Shown here piece after piece: positions 1 through 6,142 of a stretch of 8,303 bases of DNA. The position numbers were made by a program, and so were the translations under genes. The notes below the pieces were generated by a model. That model did no database searches. It saw only the letters and a list, made by a program, of their open reading frames with translations, and was not told where the DNA came from. Source of the DNA: a candidate division WWE3 bacterium RIFCSPLOWO2_01_FULL_39_13 (GTDB lineage Bacteria > Patescibacteriota > WWE3 > 2-01-FULL-39-13); contig MEVH01000002.1 of assembly GCA_001772665.1 (NCBI GenBank), positions 12,928-21,230 of the forward strand. Direction: 5' to 3'. Every line of letters starts with the position of its first letter. Position 1 is the stretch's first letter.

Positions 1-1002
1 ATAAATGTTATTACCGGCCCCAACGGATCCGGAAAGACTAATATTCTTGAATCTATAGGGCTTTTAAGCACAGGCGGATCATCAAGAGTCGGGCTGACTT
101 CTGAAATGATTAGGATTGGTTCTGAATTTGCCAGAGTGACGGCGAAACTGGATTCAAGTGACAAATTCGAAGTGGTGCTCCAAAAAACTGAGAACTCCAC
201 ACGCGTCGGCAAGACCTTTAAAGTTAATGGAGCTAAAAAACCAAGTACTCAGTTTGTTGGACTGTTAAAAACAGTTATGTTTTCGCCATCTGATATAAGG
301 CTTGTTGCGGGGTCTCCATCCAGACGGCGCGATTATCTTGACCGTGTTTTGAGCCAGACAGATCCAAGATATTACAAAAGCACCAAAGAATATGCCCGGG
401 TGATTAAACAAAGAAACAAAGTGCTCGAGAGTCTGCATGATTTTCCTGTCTCTGAAGCCCGGCATAAACAGCTCGAATTCTGGAATATTCGTATGCTTGG
501 TCTTGGCGGATATATACAAAACATAAGGACAAAGTTTTTCAGCGAGTCCTATGATCCCCTTACTGAAATAAGCACCAAGCTGTTTAACAAAGAAAGGATT
601 TTAAAGCTTGATTACCACAAAAGCAGATTATCAGAAGATATTCTAAATTCCATAAAAGAAAAGGAGATAATCCGAAAATCTTCACAGGTAGGTCCTCATC
701 GGGATGATTTCAGTTTTTCTTTGAAAGGAAGAAACAGCGAAGTGAATTTAAGCGGATATGGTTCCCGTGGAGAGCAGAGAACCGGAGTTTTGTCATTAAA
801 GATTTATGAAATGGAATATATTGAACTTGTAACTCAGGAAAAACCAATTCTTTTACTTGATGATATTTTTAGTGAGCTTGATGAAAATTATCGCAAGGCA
901 GTTTTAGCGGTAATAGATTCCAAGCAGGTAATAGTAACTACAGCAGATATACACAGTGTGCCTGAGAAACTTATCAAAGAAGCAAATGTAATAAGGCTGT
1001 GA
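1..1002 (+). CDS. recF: DNA replication/repair protein RecF, 5'-truncated by the window edge
   Basis: RecF is an SMC/ABC-like ATPase that loads RecA at single-strand gaps with RecO and RecR. The frame is open from base 1, and the 333 visible residues begin just before the Walker A motif GPNGSGKT (visible residues 6-13). About 25 N-terminal residues are probably missing, since RecF normally starts with a short strand before this motif. Further family marks follow in order: FSPSDIRLVAGSPSRRRDYL, KQRNKVLE, VGPHRDDF, an ABC signature region SGYGSRGEQRT (about bases 750-783), Walker B PILLLDD (residues 282-288) and the D-loop SELD (291-294). The first in-frame ATG, at 106, lies downstream of Walker A and cannot be the real start. 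The gene ends in TGA, inside a promoter-like stretch for the next gene. No broken motif is visible. Identification is firm; only the start is unseen. Confidence 0.95.
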   Translation: MNVITGPNGSGKTNILESIGLLSTGGSSRVGLTSEMIRIGSEFARVTAKLDSSDKFEVVLQKTENSTRVGKTFKVNGAKKPSTQFVGLLKTVMFSPSDIRLVAGSPSRRRDYLDRVLSQTDPRYYKSTKEYARVIKQRNKVLESLHDFPVSEARHKQLEFWNIRMLGLGGYIQNIRTKFFSESYDPLTEISTKLFNKERILKLDYHKSRLSEDILNSIKEKEIIRKSSQVGPHRDDFSFSLKGRNSEVNLSGYGSRGEQRTGVLSLKIYEMEYIELVTQEKPILLLDDIFSELDENYRKAVLAVIDSKQVIVTTADIHSVPEKLIKEANVIRL

Positions 1003-1011
1003 TGATATAAT
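1003..1011 (+). promoter_or_regulatory. Extended -10 promoter element for alaS
   Basis: The sequence TGA-TATAAT is a perfect extended -10 box (TGn followed by TATAAT). It begins at the last bases of recF and lies 37 bp upstream of the alaS ATG. A start point near 1018 would give a leader of about 30 nt. No good -35 hexamer is seen at 16-18 bp spacing, which is usual for extended -10 promoters. A short palindrome, GCAC-T-GTGC, sits at 1026-1034 just after the expected start. Inferred from sequence only. Confidence 0.6.
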
Positions 1012-1048
1012 TTGTATGTACTAAAGCACTGTGCCTAAGACATAATCT

Positions 1049-2872
1049 ATGACCTCTCAAGAAATCCGAAAGCGTTTTATAGACTACTTTGTTAATGTCC
1101 TTGCGAAAAAGGGAAAAGAGCATGTTGAAGTTTTATCCAGTTCACTTGTCCCTGAAAATCATCCGACTCTTCTTTATACAAACTCGGGAATGGTGCAGTT
1201 TACACCTTACTTTTTAGGCGAGAAAGATGCCGAGAAAGACTTTGGGTCGTCAAGACTCTGCTCTATTCAAAAATGCATCAGAACCGTCGATCTTGATATT
1301 GTGGGAAAAAGCAAATACCACCTGACATTTTTTGAAATGCTGGGGAGCTGGTCAATCGGTGATTATGGCAAAAAAGAAGCGGTGGAATTCTCCTTCGATC
1401 TTCTAACTAACGATGGATATGGATATGGATTTGATGCTTCATGCCTAATTCCCACCGTCTTTGCTGGAAGTGACGAGTCCCCCTGCGACCAGGAAACAAT
1501 AGATGCCTGGAAGTCAGTTGGGATACCTGTGAATCGTATATCAAAACTGCCAGCTTCAGAAAACTGGTGGGCGCCGGCCGGATTAGACGGCCCTGGTCCA
1601 TGCGGTCCTTGCACTGAGGTTTTATTTGATCGCGGAGATAAATATGGGAAAGCCGAGGAGATCCCTGGCAAAACTGACAATCCCCGCTATGTCGAAATCT
1701 GGAATGCAGGAGTATTTATGGAATATAACCGTGACGAAAAAGGGAAGTTGTCTCCACTCCCATTAAAAAGCGTTGATACAGGTGCTGGTCTTGAGCGCTT
1801 TGCAGTGTTGCTTCAGGGTGTAGATTCGGTTTATGAAACAGATTTATTTACTCCAATTGCGGACAAAATTTCCTCACTATCTGAGAAAGCCTCCAATGCA
1901 GATATGAAAGATAATCCGGCAAAAATGGAGGCTTTGCACCGATCTGCCGACCATATTAAAACGATTTGCTTTATTGCCTCCGAAAATGTTTATCCGTCAA
2001 ACAAAGATCAGGGCTATGTTTTAAGAAGGCTAATCCGCGAGACTTTTAATGATTTTACATGGGTGCTGAATATTGGCCCGGAAAAAATGGAGCAGGTTGT
2101 GCCTGTGGTAATTGATATGTACAAGGACTTGTATCCTGAAGTAAACAACTCCGAATATATTGTGGAGGTCTTGAAAAATGAACATGACAGCTATAAGAAA
2201 GCAGCGGATAATGCGAGAAGATTTATTAAAAGAAATCCAAATTCAGACCCCTTTGATATTTACCAGTCAACCGGGGTCTCAATAGAGCTGATAAAACACC
2301 TGATATCCGAAACAGACCAGCCGATTCCAGACTTCTCCAATTTCGAAAGGAAGCTTAAAGAGCATCAAAATCTTTCCCGCCAAAAGTCAGGTAAAAAATT
2401 TAAAGGGGGATTGTCTGGCACAGACGAAAGCCAAAAGAGGCTTCACACCGGAACACATCTTTTGCAGCAGGCATTACGGGAAATCCTTGGAGATTCCATT
2501 CAGCAGATGGGAAGCAACATTACACCTGAAAGATTAAGATTTGATTTCGCATTTGAAAGAAAACTTACTAAAGATGATCTACAAAAAGTTGAGGAAATAG
2601 TCAACTCCAAGATAAAGGAATCTTTGCCTGTGCAGTCAGTGTCTCTTCTAAAAGACGAAGCAGAAAAATCGGGTGCATTAAGGTTTTTCGGCGAAAAATA
2701 CGGTGATACAGTTACAGTTTATTTTACTGGAAAAGATCTGAAATCCTCTTGGTCAAAAGAATTCTGCGGTGGCCCGCATGTGAAGAACACCAGCGAAATT
2801 AAAAATTTCAAAATACTAAAAGAAGAAGCTGTCGGCAAAGGAGTAAGAAGAATCAAAGCTGTGGTAGACTAA
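1049..2872 (+). CDS. alaS: Compact alanyl-tRNA synthetase
   Basis: This class II enzyme charges tRNA-Ala in the cytoplasm. The 607 residues are far short of the roughly 870 of typical bacterial AlaRS. The catalytic domain is clear: TNSGMVQF (45-51), the motif 2 region QKCIRT...HLTFFEMLGSWSIGDY (74-106), GPCGPC (183-188) and motif 3 GAGLERFAVLL (245-255). The editing core carries both metal-binding pairs, HTGTH (466-470) and CGGPH (573-577), so Ser/Gly clearance may be kept. What is missing is the beta-barrel subdomain that normally lies between the tRNA-recognition domain and the first HxxxH (here only a short FKGGLSGTDESQ linker) and the whole C-terminal coiled-coil/C-Ala (DHHA1) region. I recall this reduced form from CPR bacteria. 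ATG at 1049 has no Shine-Dalgarno but fits the family N-terminus. The next gene starts 5 nt after the stop. Confidence 0.95.
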   Translation: MTSQEIRKRFIDYFVNVLAKKGKEHVEVLSSSLVPENHPTLLYTNSGMVQFTPYFLGEKDAEKDFGSSRLCSIQKCIRTVDLDIVGKSKYHLTFFEMLGSWSIGDYGKKEAVEFSFDLLTNDGYGYGFDASCLIPTVFAGSDESPCDQETIDAWKSVGIPVNRISKLPASENWWAPAGLDGPGPCGPCTEVLFDRGDKYGKAEEIPGKTDNPRYVEIWNAGVFMEYNRDEKGKLSPLPLKSVDTGAGLERFAVLLQGVDSVYETDLFTPIADKISSLSEKASNADMKDNPAKMEALHRSADHIKTICFIASENVYPSNKDQGYVLRRLIRETFNDFTWVLNIGPEKMEQVVPVVIDMYKDLYPEVNNSEYIVEVLKNEHDSYKKAADNARRFIKRNPNSDPFDIYQSTGVSIELIKHLISETDQPIPDFSNFERKLKEHQNLSRQKSGKKFKGGLSGTDESQKRLHTGTHLLQQALREILGDSIQQMGSNITPERLRFDFAFERKLTKDDLQKVEEIVNSKIKESLPVQSVSLLKDEAEKSGALRFFGEKYGDTVTVYFTGKDLKSSWSKEFCGGPHVKNTSEIKNFKILKEEAVGKGVRRIKAVVD

Positions 2873-2877
2873 ATCAA

Positions 2878-4050
2878 ATGGCACTGCCCAAAATTAAGCT
2901 TTTCAAAAAAGGCTCAAAGCATGAAGGCGGGGGTTTTCTTGTTGCTGATCTGACTGACTGTTCGTTAAAGGCTCTTTATCTTTCAGAAAATACTGAAGAT
3001 CCAAAAAAATATGTTGTGTCAGGCGTTTCAGTTTTCAGCAGCCCCGACGGTTTGACAAAAGAAGGCATTTCCTCGGCGATTGAAGAATGCCTCGTGCAGT
3101 CCAATAAAAGCACAAAGGATGTTATTGTGGGCTTAAGCGGATCAGGAATTATCGGATTTATCCTTATCGTAAAGTCAGAAAGAGAAGATTCTGAGAAGGA
3201 AATAACATCAGATGAATTAGAGGATTTATATCAGAAGGTCAAAGAAACTGCCTATATTCACGCCAAAAATAAATGCGCCTATTTATTTGCAGACGATGTC
3301 GAATTCGAGGCGCTTGATTTGGTTGTAACCTCTACTTTTATAGAAAACAATATCGTAGAAGATCCTATCGGGTTGTCAGGTGCAGATATCCAGGTAAGCG
3401 TCTTCTGCTCATATGCTGAAAAGTCATTTTATGACCGCGTAGTAGATATATTTAGCTCTTTAAAATATTCTGTGCTGACTGTAACAACGGCTTTATATTC
3501 TCAGGTAAAACTTTTGTCTCAGAAAGACAGCAACTTCGTATTGATAGACGTTGGTCTCAGCCATACAGATGTAGCTGTTGTTCTTGGGAAAAATATAATA
3601 CAGACGAAGTCTTTTGAAATTGGAGGAGACTACTTTACCAAGTCAATTTCAGAATCGCTTGGACTAAGCATGAAGGAGGCGGATGGCAAGAAAGCTGCTT
3701 TCAGCGGACGAACTCTGCCTGAAGACGATGCGGATAAAATAAGCGATTTGCTTTATGAATGCGGAAAGGACTGGAGGACTGCAGTCGTCGAGTCTCTTTC
3801 TTCTATGCCCGGTATAAAAAGCTTTCCGTCAAAAATAATTCTCAGTGGCGGGGGTGCAGGTTTGCCCATAATACACGAGTTGTTATACGAGGATGCGTGG
3901 TGCAAGCCGATTCCATTTGAAAATCGTCTTGATATTAAGGTAATATCCGGTGATGACTGGGATTATCTGGTGAAAGATGAACTAAACCTGCTCTCCGGCC
4001 CCCGTATGGGAGTTCCGGTCAGCCTGGCAATAGTTAAGCGTGAAATTTAA
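2878..4050 (+). CDS. FtsA/PilM-like actin-fold ATPase (SHS2 domain)
   Basis: This 390-residue cytoplasmic protein has the FtsA/PilM layout of the actin superfamily. The phosphate-1 strand-turn (VADLTDCSLKALYL, 22-35) is degenerate, without the usual DxGT. An SHS2/1C-like insert spans about 80-180 and includes VIVGLSGSGI, EITSDEL and the FtsA-like DPIGLSG (162-168). Phosphate-2 is well kept (LIDVGLSHTDVAVV, 222-235), followed by FEIGGDYFTKSI (246-257) and the adenosine motif ILSGGGAGLP (321-330). The C-terminus ends after GVPVSLAIVKREI with no amphipathic helix of the kind FtsA uses to reach the membrane, so membrane contact may come through the bitopic protein encoded next. The start ATG lies 5 nt after alaS, without a Shine-Dalgarno, suggesting co-transcription. 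FtsA-like is favoured by DPIGLSG; PilM-like is favoured by the membrane partner. No ftsZ or pilus genes are visible, so a specific name is withheld. Confidence 0.8.
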   Translation: MALPKIKLFKKGSKHEGGGFLVADLTDCSLKALYLSENTEDPKKYVVSGVSVFSSPDGLTKEGISSAIEECLVQSNKSTKDVIVGLSGSGIIGFILIVKSEREDSEKEITSDELEDLYQKVKETAYIHAKNKCAYLFADDVEFEALDLVVTSTFIENNIVEDPIGLSGADIQVSVFCSYAEKSFYDRVVDIFSSLKYSVLTVTTALYSQVKLLSQKDSNFVLIDVGLSHTDVAVVLGKNIIQTKSFEIGGDYFTKSISESLGLSMKEADGKKAAFSGRTLPEDDADKISDLLYECGKDWRTAVVESLSSMPGIKSFPSKIILSGGGAGLPIIHELLYEDAWCKPIPFENRLDIKVISGDDWDYLVKDELNLLSGPRMGVPVSLAIVKREI

Positions 4051-4051
4051 T

Positions 4052-5554
4052 ATGGAAAAAATTACAGTAGAAAAAGATCAAAGTTTTTTCAACTTGGCAA
4101 AGAGGATAAAAACAAGTAAGTCCCCCGACATACAAGTACTTTTTAAAAAAAAAGCTGGAATATACCGTAATGCTTTAAATCTTAAGATATTAAAGAGTAT
4201 CGCCGAAGAAAAGGGGAAATCAATTAAGTTCGAGGCAGAAAATCCGAAACACAAAGACTTTATTGACAACATCAATGAAGGGTACACAGAATATTCAGAG
4301 AACCAGGTTGAAATCGGCGCGGGAACGAAATTCTCAAGAGCAGGACTTGATGGATCAACCCGCGGGCGATCCATCCCAATTAAACCTGTTTTGATAATCC
4401 TTTTATCTCTTGGTGTATTATTGGGAATATTATTCGCGCTTTGGTGGTATATCCCAGGTGCGACAGTAAAGATGAAAGTTGATTCTAAGGGCTTGATTAA
4501 GCTTTTGGATGTAAAGGCAGTTTCAGGCGGTACAGTATCTAAGGAAAACTCAGAGATACCTGCTTTTGCAGTCGAGGCTGAAGGATCTGATGCGCAGTCA
4601 ACTCCGACTACCGGTAAAAAAGAAACAGGTGAAAAGGCAGAAGGAGAAATAACGTTATACAACAAAACCTCCACTGATACCAATATTAAAAAGGGTGTTG
4701 CTGTAACACTTATTACTACCGACGGTGAGGCTTTAAAATATGAGATTTCTGAATCAGTTGTAGTACCGGCATTAACAGAAGAAACGACTACTGATACTGA
4801 GCCAGTGGGCGAGACAGTCAATAAAGTTTACGGCAAAAAGGAAGTGAAAATTACAGCAAAGGCATTTGGTAAAGAGTATAACCTTGACAAAGAGCAGAAA
4901 TTTGAAATCGATGGATACAATACCGACGAAATGGTCGGCGAAAATTCCGAAAAAATCACCGGAGGTTCGCTTGAAGAATTAAATATAGTCTCACAGACTG
5001 ATCTTGATGCCCTGACAAGGATCCTCACAGATTCAACCCGCGAAAAAGCAAAAGAGGCTTTATACAAAAAAATAGTCGATGGTCAGAAGCTTCCAGAGGC
5101 TTCGATTAATTACGAAATTTTGAGCTCTGATTACAGTGCAAAGGCTGGGGATGAGGCAGATGAGATAAATTTAACCTTTGTCGTTAAGTCGACAGGGCTG
5201 GTATATAACGATAGTGATCTCGAGGAGCTTGTGAATGAGCTTATAGTAGACTTGATTCCGAAAGAATATATTTTAAATGAGGAGAATCCTGAATACGAGG
5301 TTGCGACGACGAAATCTGAAGAGTCCAGTGCTGTTAACCTGCAGGTCAAATTAAAGAGTTATATAACTCCAAGAATTGATGAAGATAAAATAAAATCAGA
5401 TTTGACCGGAATGAGTGTTGAGCAGGCTCAGGAATATCTTGATCAGATCACTGATGTCTCTGGCTTTGAGATATTTTTTACTCCCGGACTTCCCGAGCCT
5501 TTCAGAACAATGCCTCATAGGACAAATAATATCGTGCTTGAGATAGAAAAATAA
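4052..5554 (+). CDS. Bitopic membrane protein with baseplate-J-like extracytoplasmic region (CPR type)
   Basis: A 500-residue protein with one clear membrane span, about residues 112-133, followed by WWYIPGATV. The N-terminal 75 residues form a predicted small alpha/beta cytoplasmic domain (AGIYRNALNLKILKSIAEEK, 35-54), then a basic linker. Outside lies a Thr/Glu/Lys-rich stretch (about 160-198), a beta-rich part starting GEITLYNKTS (198-207), ITGGS (302-306), and a C-terminal LTGMSVEQAQEYL (451-463) with FTPGLPEPF (476-484). This order matches CPR proteins I recall as annotated 'baseplate J-like'. The positive linker before the span supports an N-in orientation. The ATG at 4052 is 1 nt after the previous stop; a GTG at 4040 would add four residues and overlap that gene by 11 nt. 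Neither has a Shine-Dalgarno. Function is unknown; pairing with the FtsA-like ATPase suggests a membrane complex. The phage name is probably misleading. Confidence 0.75.
   Translation: MEKITVEKDQSFFNLAKRIKTSKSPDIQVLFKKKAGIYRNALNLKILKSIAEEKGKSIKFEAENPKHKDFIDNINEGYTEYSENQVEIGAGTKFSRAGLDGSTRGRSIPIKPVLIILLSLGVLLGILFALWWYIPGATVKMKVDSKGLIKLLDVKAVSGGTVSKENSEIPAFAVEAEGSDAQSTPTTGKKETGEKAEGEITLYNKTSTDTNIKKGVAVTLITTDGEALKYEISESVVVPALTEETTTDTEPVGETVNKVYGKKEVKITAKAFGKEYNLDKEQKFEIDGYNTDEMVGENSEKITGGSLEELNIVSQTDLDALTRILTDSTREKAKEALYKKIVDGQKLPEASINYEILSSDYSAKAGDEADEINLTFVVKSTGLVYNDSDLEELVNELIVDLIPKEYILNEENPEYEVATTKSEESSAVNLQVKLKSYITPRIDEDKIKSDLTGMSVEQAQEYLDQITDVSGFEIFFTPGLPEPFRTMPHRTNNIVLEIEK
4349..4375. repeat. 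27-bp inverted repeat inside the membrane-protein gene
   Basis: The perfect 8-bp arms GATGGATC (4349-4356) and GATCCATC (4368-4375) flank an 11-nt centre that contains the palindrome CCCGCGGG (4359-4366). In mRNA this would make a stable, GC-rich hairpin within the coding sequence, ending about 10 nt before the codons of the membrane span. No run of T follows, so it is not an intrinsic terminator. Confidence 0.7.
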
Positions 5555-5603
5555 TGCACAGGCTGAGAAACACAGGTAACACTTTAGCTTAAATGTGAAC
5601 TCA

Positions 5604-5640
5604 TATACCCCCCTAAGTATGTCAGATAGTTAGGTGTATA
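5604..5640. repeat. Imperfect 37-bp dyad overlapping the ruvX promoter
   Basis: The left arm (5604-5620) reads TATAC, CCC, CCTAA, g, TAT; the right arm (5626-5640) reads ATA, g, TTAGG, t, GTATA. Thirteen base pairs form around a 5-nt centre GTCAG, with one G-G mismatch and one 3:1 internal bulge. The right arm runs into the TATAAT box at 5637. It could be an operator or an RNA hairpin; the sequence after it (ATACTGCTTTACT) lacks a proper T tract for a terminator. Confidence 0.55.
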
Positions 5641-5642
5641 AT
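5637..5642 (+). promoter_or_regulatory. Putative -10 box for ruvX
   Basis: A perfect TATAAT sits 11 bp before the ruvX ATG at 5654. A start point near 5649 would leave a leader of only about 5 nt, so the message would be almost leaderless from that ATG, or have about 14 nt to the alternative ATG at 5663. No convincing -35 hexamer is present at 16-18 bp. The remaining 5555-5653 spacer holds only the dyad described separately and a weak hairpin at about 5579-5598. Confidence 0.5.
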
Positions 5643-5653
5643 ACTGCTTTACT

Positions 5654-6073
5654 ATGGACCGTATGCTGGGAGTTGATTATGGAACAAAAAAAATCGGTCT
5701 TGCTCTTGGTATCGGAAAGATCGTATCCCCATACTGCGTTATTGAAACTCACGGAAAGCCTCATCTCGAAGAAGCTGTGGCTGATAAACTGGTATGTATT
5801 GTCAAAAATGAGAATATATCGAAAGTCATCATCGGAAGGCCTGGCCGGAGGTTTAGAATGAGCGAGATCAGCGGTAAAATCGAAGCATTTGCCGGCCTGG
5901 TACGGACGAAAATACCTTCACGGGTTGGTTTGCAATTTGTTGATGAGTCTGGATCTTCGAAAGAAGGATTGAAAAATTTAATTAACCTGGGAATATCAGA
6001 AAAAAAACGCAAAGAAGATCATGGGTCTGCTGCCTGTATAATTCTGAAAAGGTGGATGGACTGGAATTTATGA
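5654..6073 (+). CDS. ruvX: Putative pre-16S rRNA nuclease / Holliday junction resolvase RuvX (YqgF)
   Basis: This 139-residue RNase H-fold protein has the usual family length. RuvX/YqgF is known for 5'-end maturation of 16S rRNA and was first proposed as a Holliday junction resolvase. Acidic active-site residues are visible: D8 in MLGVDYGTKKIGLALG, E98 in FVDESGSS and D122 in EDHGSAACIIL. The strand VIIGRP (58-63) is also typical. The second motif departs from the common DER-x-TT form: the Arg and Thr residues after Glu are replaced by Ser-Gly-Ser-Ser. ATG 5654 is chosen as first after the TATAAT box; ATG 5663 (MLGVDYG) also fits the family, and neither has a Shine-Dalgarno. An own promoter and a 99-nt gap suggest it can be expressed apart from the upstream operon. 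It converges on the S11 peptidase gene. Confidence 0.9.
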   Translation: MDRMLGVDYGTKKIGLALGIGKIVSPYCVIETHGKPHLEEAVADKLVCIVKNENISKVIIGRPGRRFRMSEISGKIEAFAGLVRTKIPSRVGLQFVDESGSSKEGLKNLINLGISEKKRKEDHGSAACIILKRWMDWNL

Positions 6074-6142
6074 TTTTGCCTCTGTGCCAATCAGGTCGAA
6101 CGATACAGGTGGAGTATGTGGATTCTTTGGTATCTCAACTTT
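6074..6142. other. Convergent intergenic gap without a visible terminator
   Basis: These 69 bp separate the 3' ends of ruvX and the S11 peptidase gene. I looked on both strands for a GC-rich hairpin followed by a T run and found only a weak, mismatched pairing (CCTCTGT near 6077 with ACAGGTGG near 6105). The two T runs (6138-6144 and 6159-6164) have no stable stem before them. Transcripts from the two blocks may therefore overlap or end by another route. Confidence 0.4.

Noticed and set aside
1414..1431. Short GGATAT tandem repeat in alaS
   Set aside because: It is six bases repeated about three times, in frame (Gly-Tyr codons), and needs no explanation beyond local codon use.
4078..4821. 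Open frame of 247 codons on the minus strand opposite the membrane-protein gene
   Set aside because: It is antisense to a well-supported gene, has a Ser/Val/Ile-rich composition expected of a shadow frame, shows no recognisable domain, and no promoter or ribosome site is visible.
4052..5554. Phage baseplate protein marking a prophage
   Set aside because: No other phage genes are present, the protein has an N-terminal cytoplasmic domain and a membrane span, and it lies in an operon-like row with housekeeping genes.
5579..5598. Possible terminator hairpin after the membrane-protein gene (ACACTTT / AAATGTG)
   Set aside because: The stem is AT-rich with a bulge and has no following T run.
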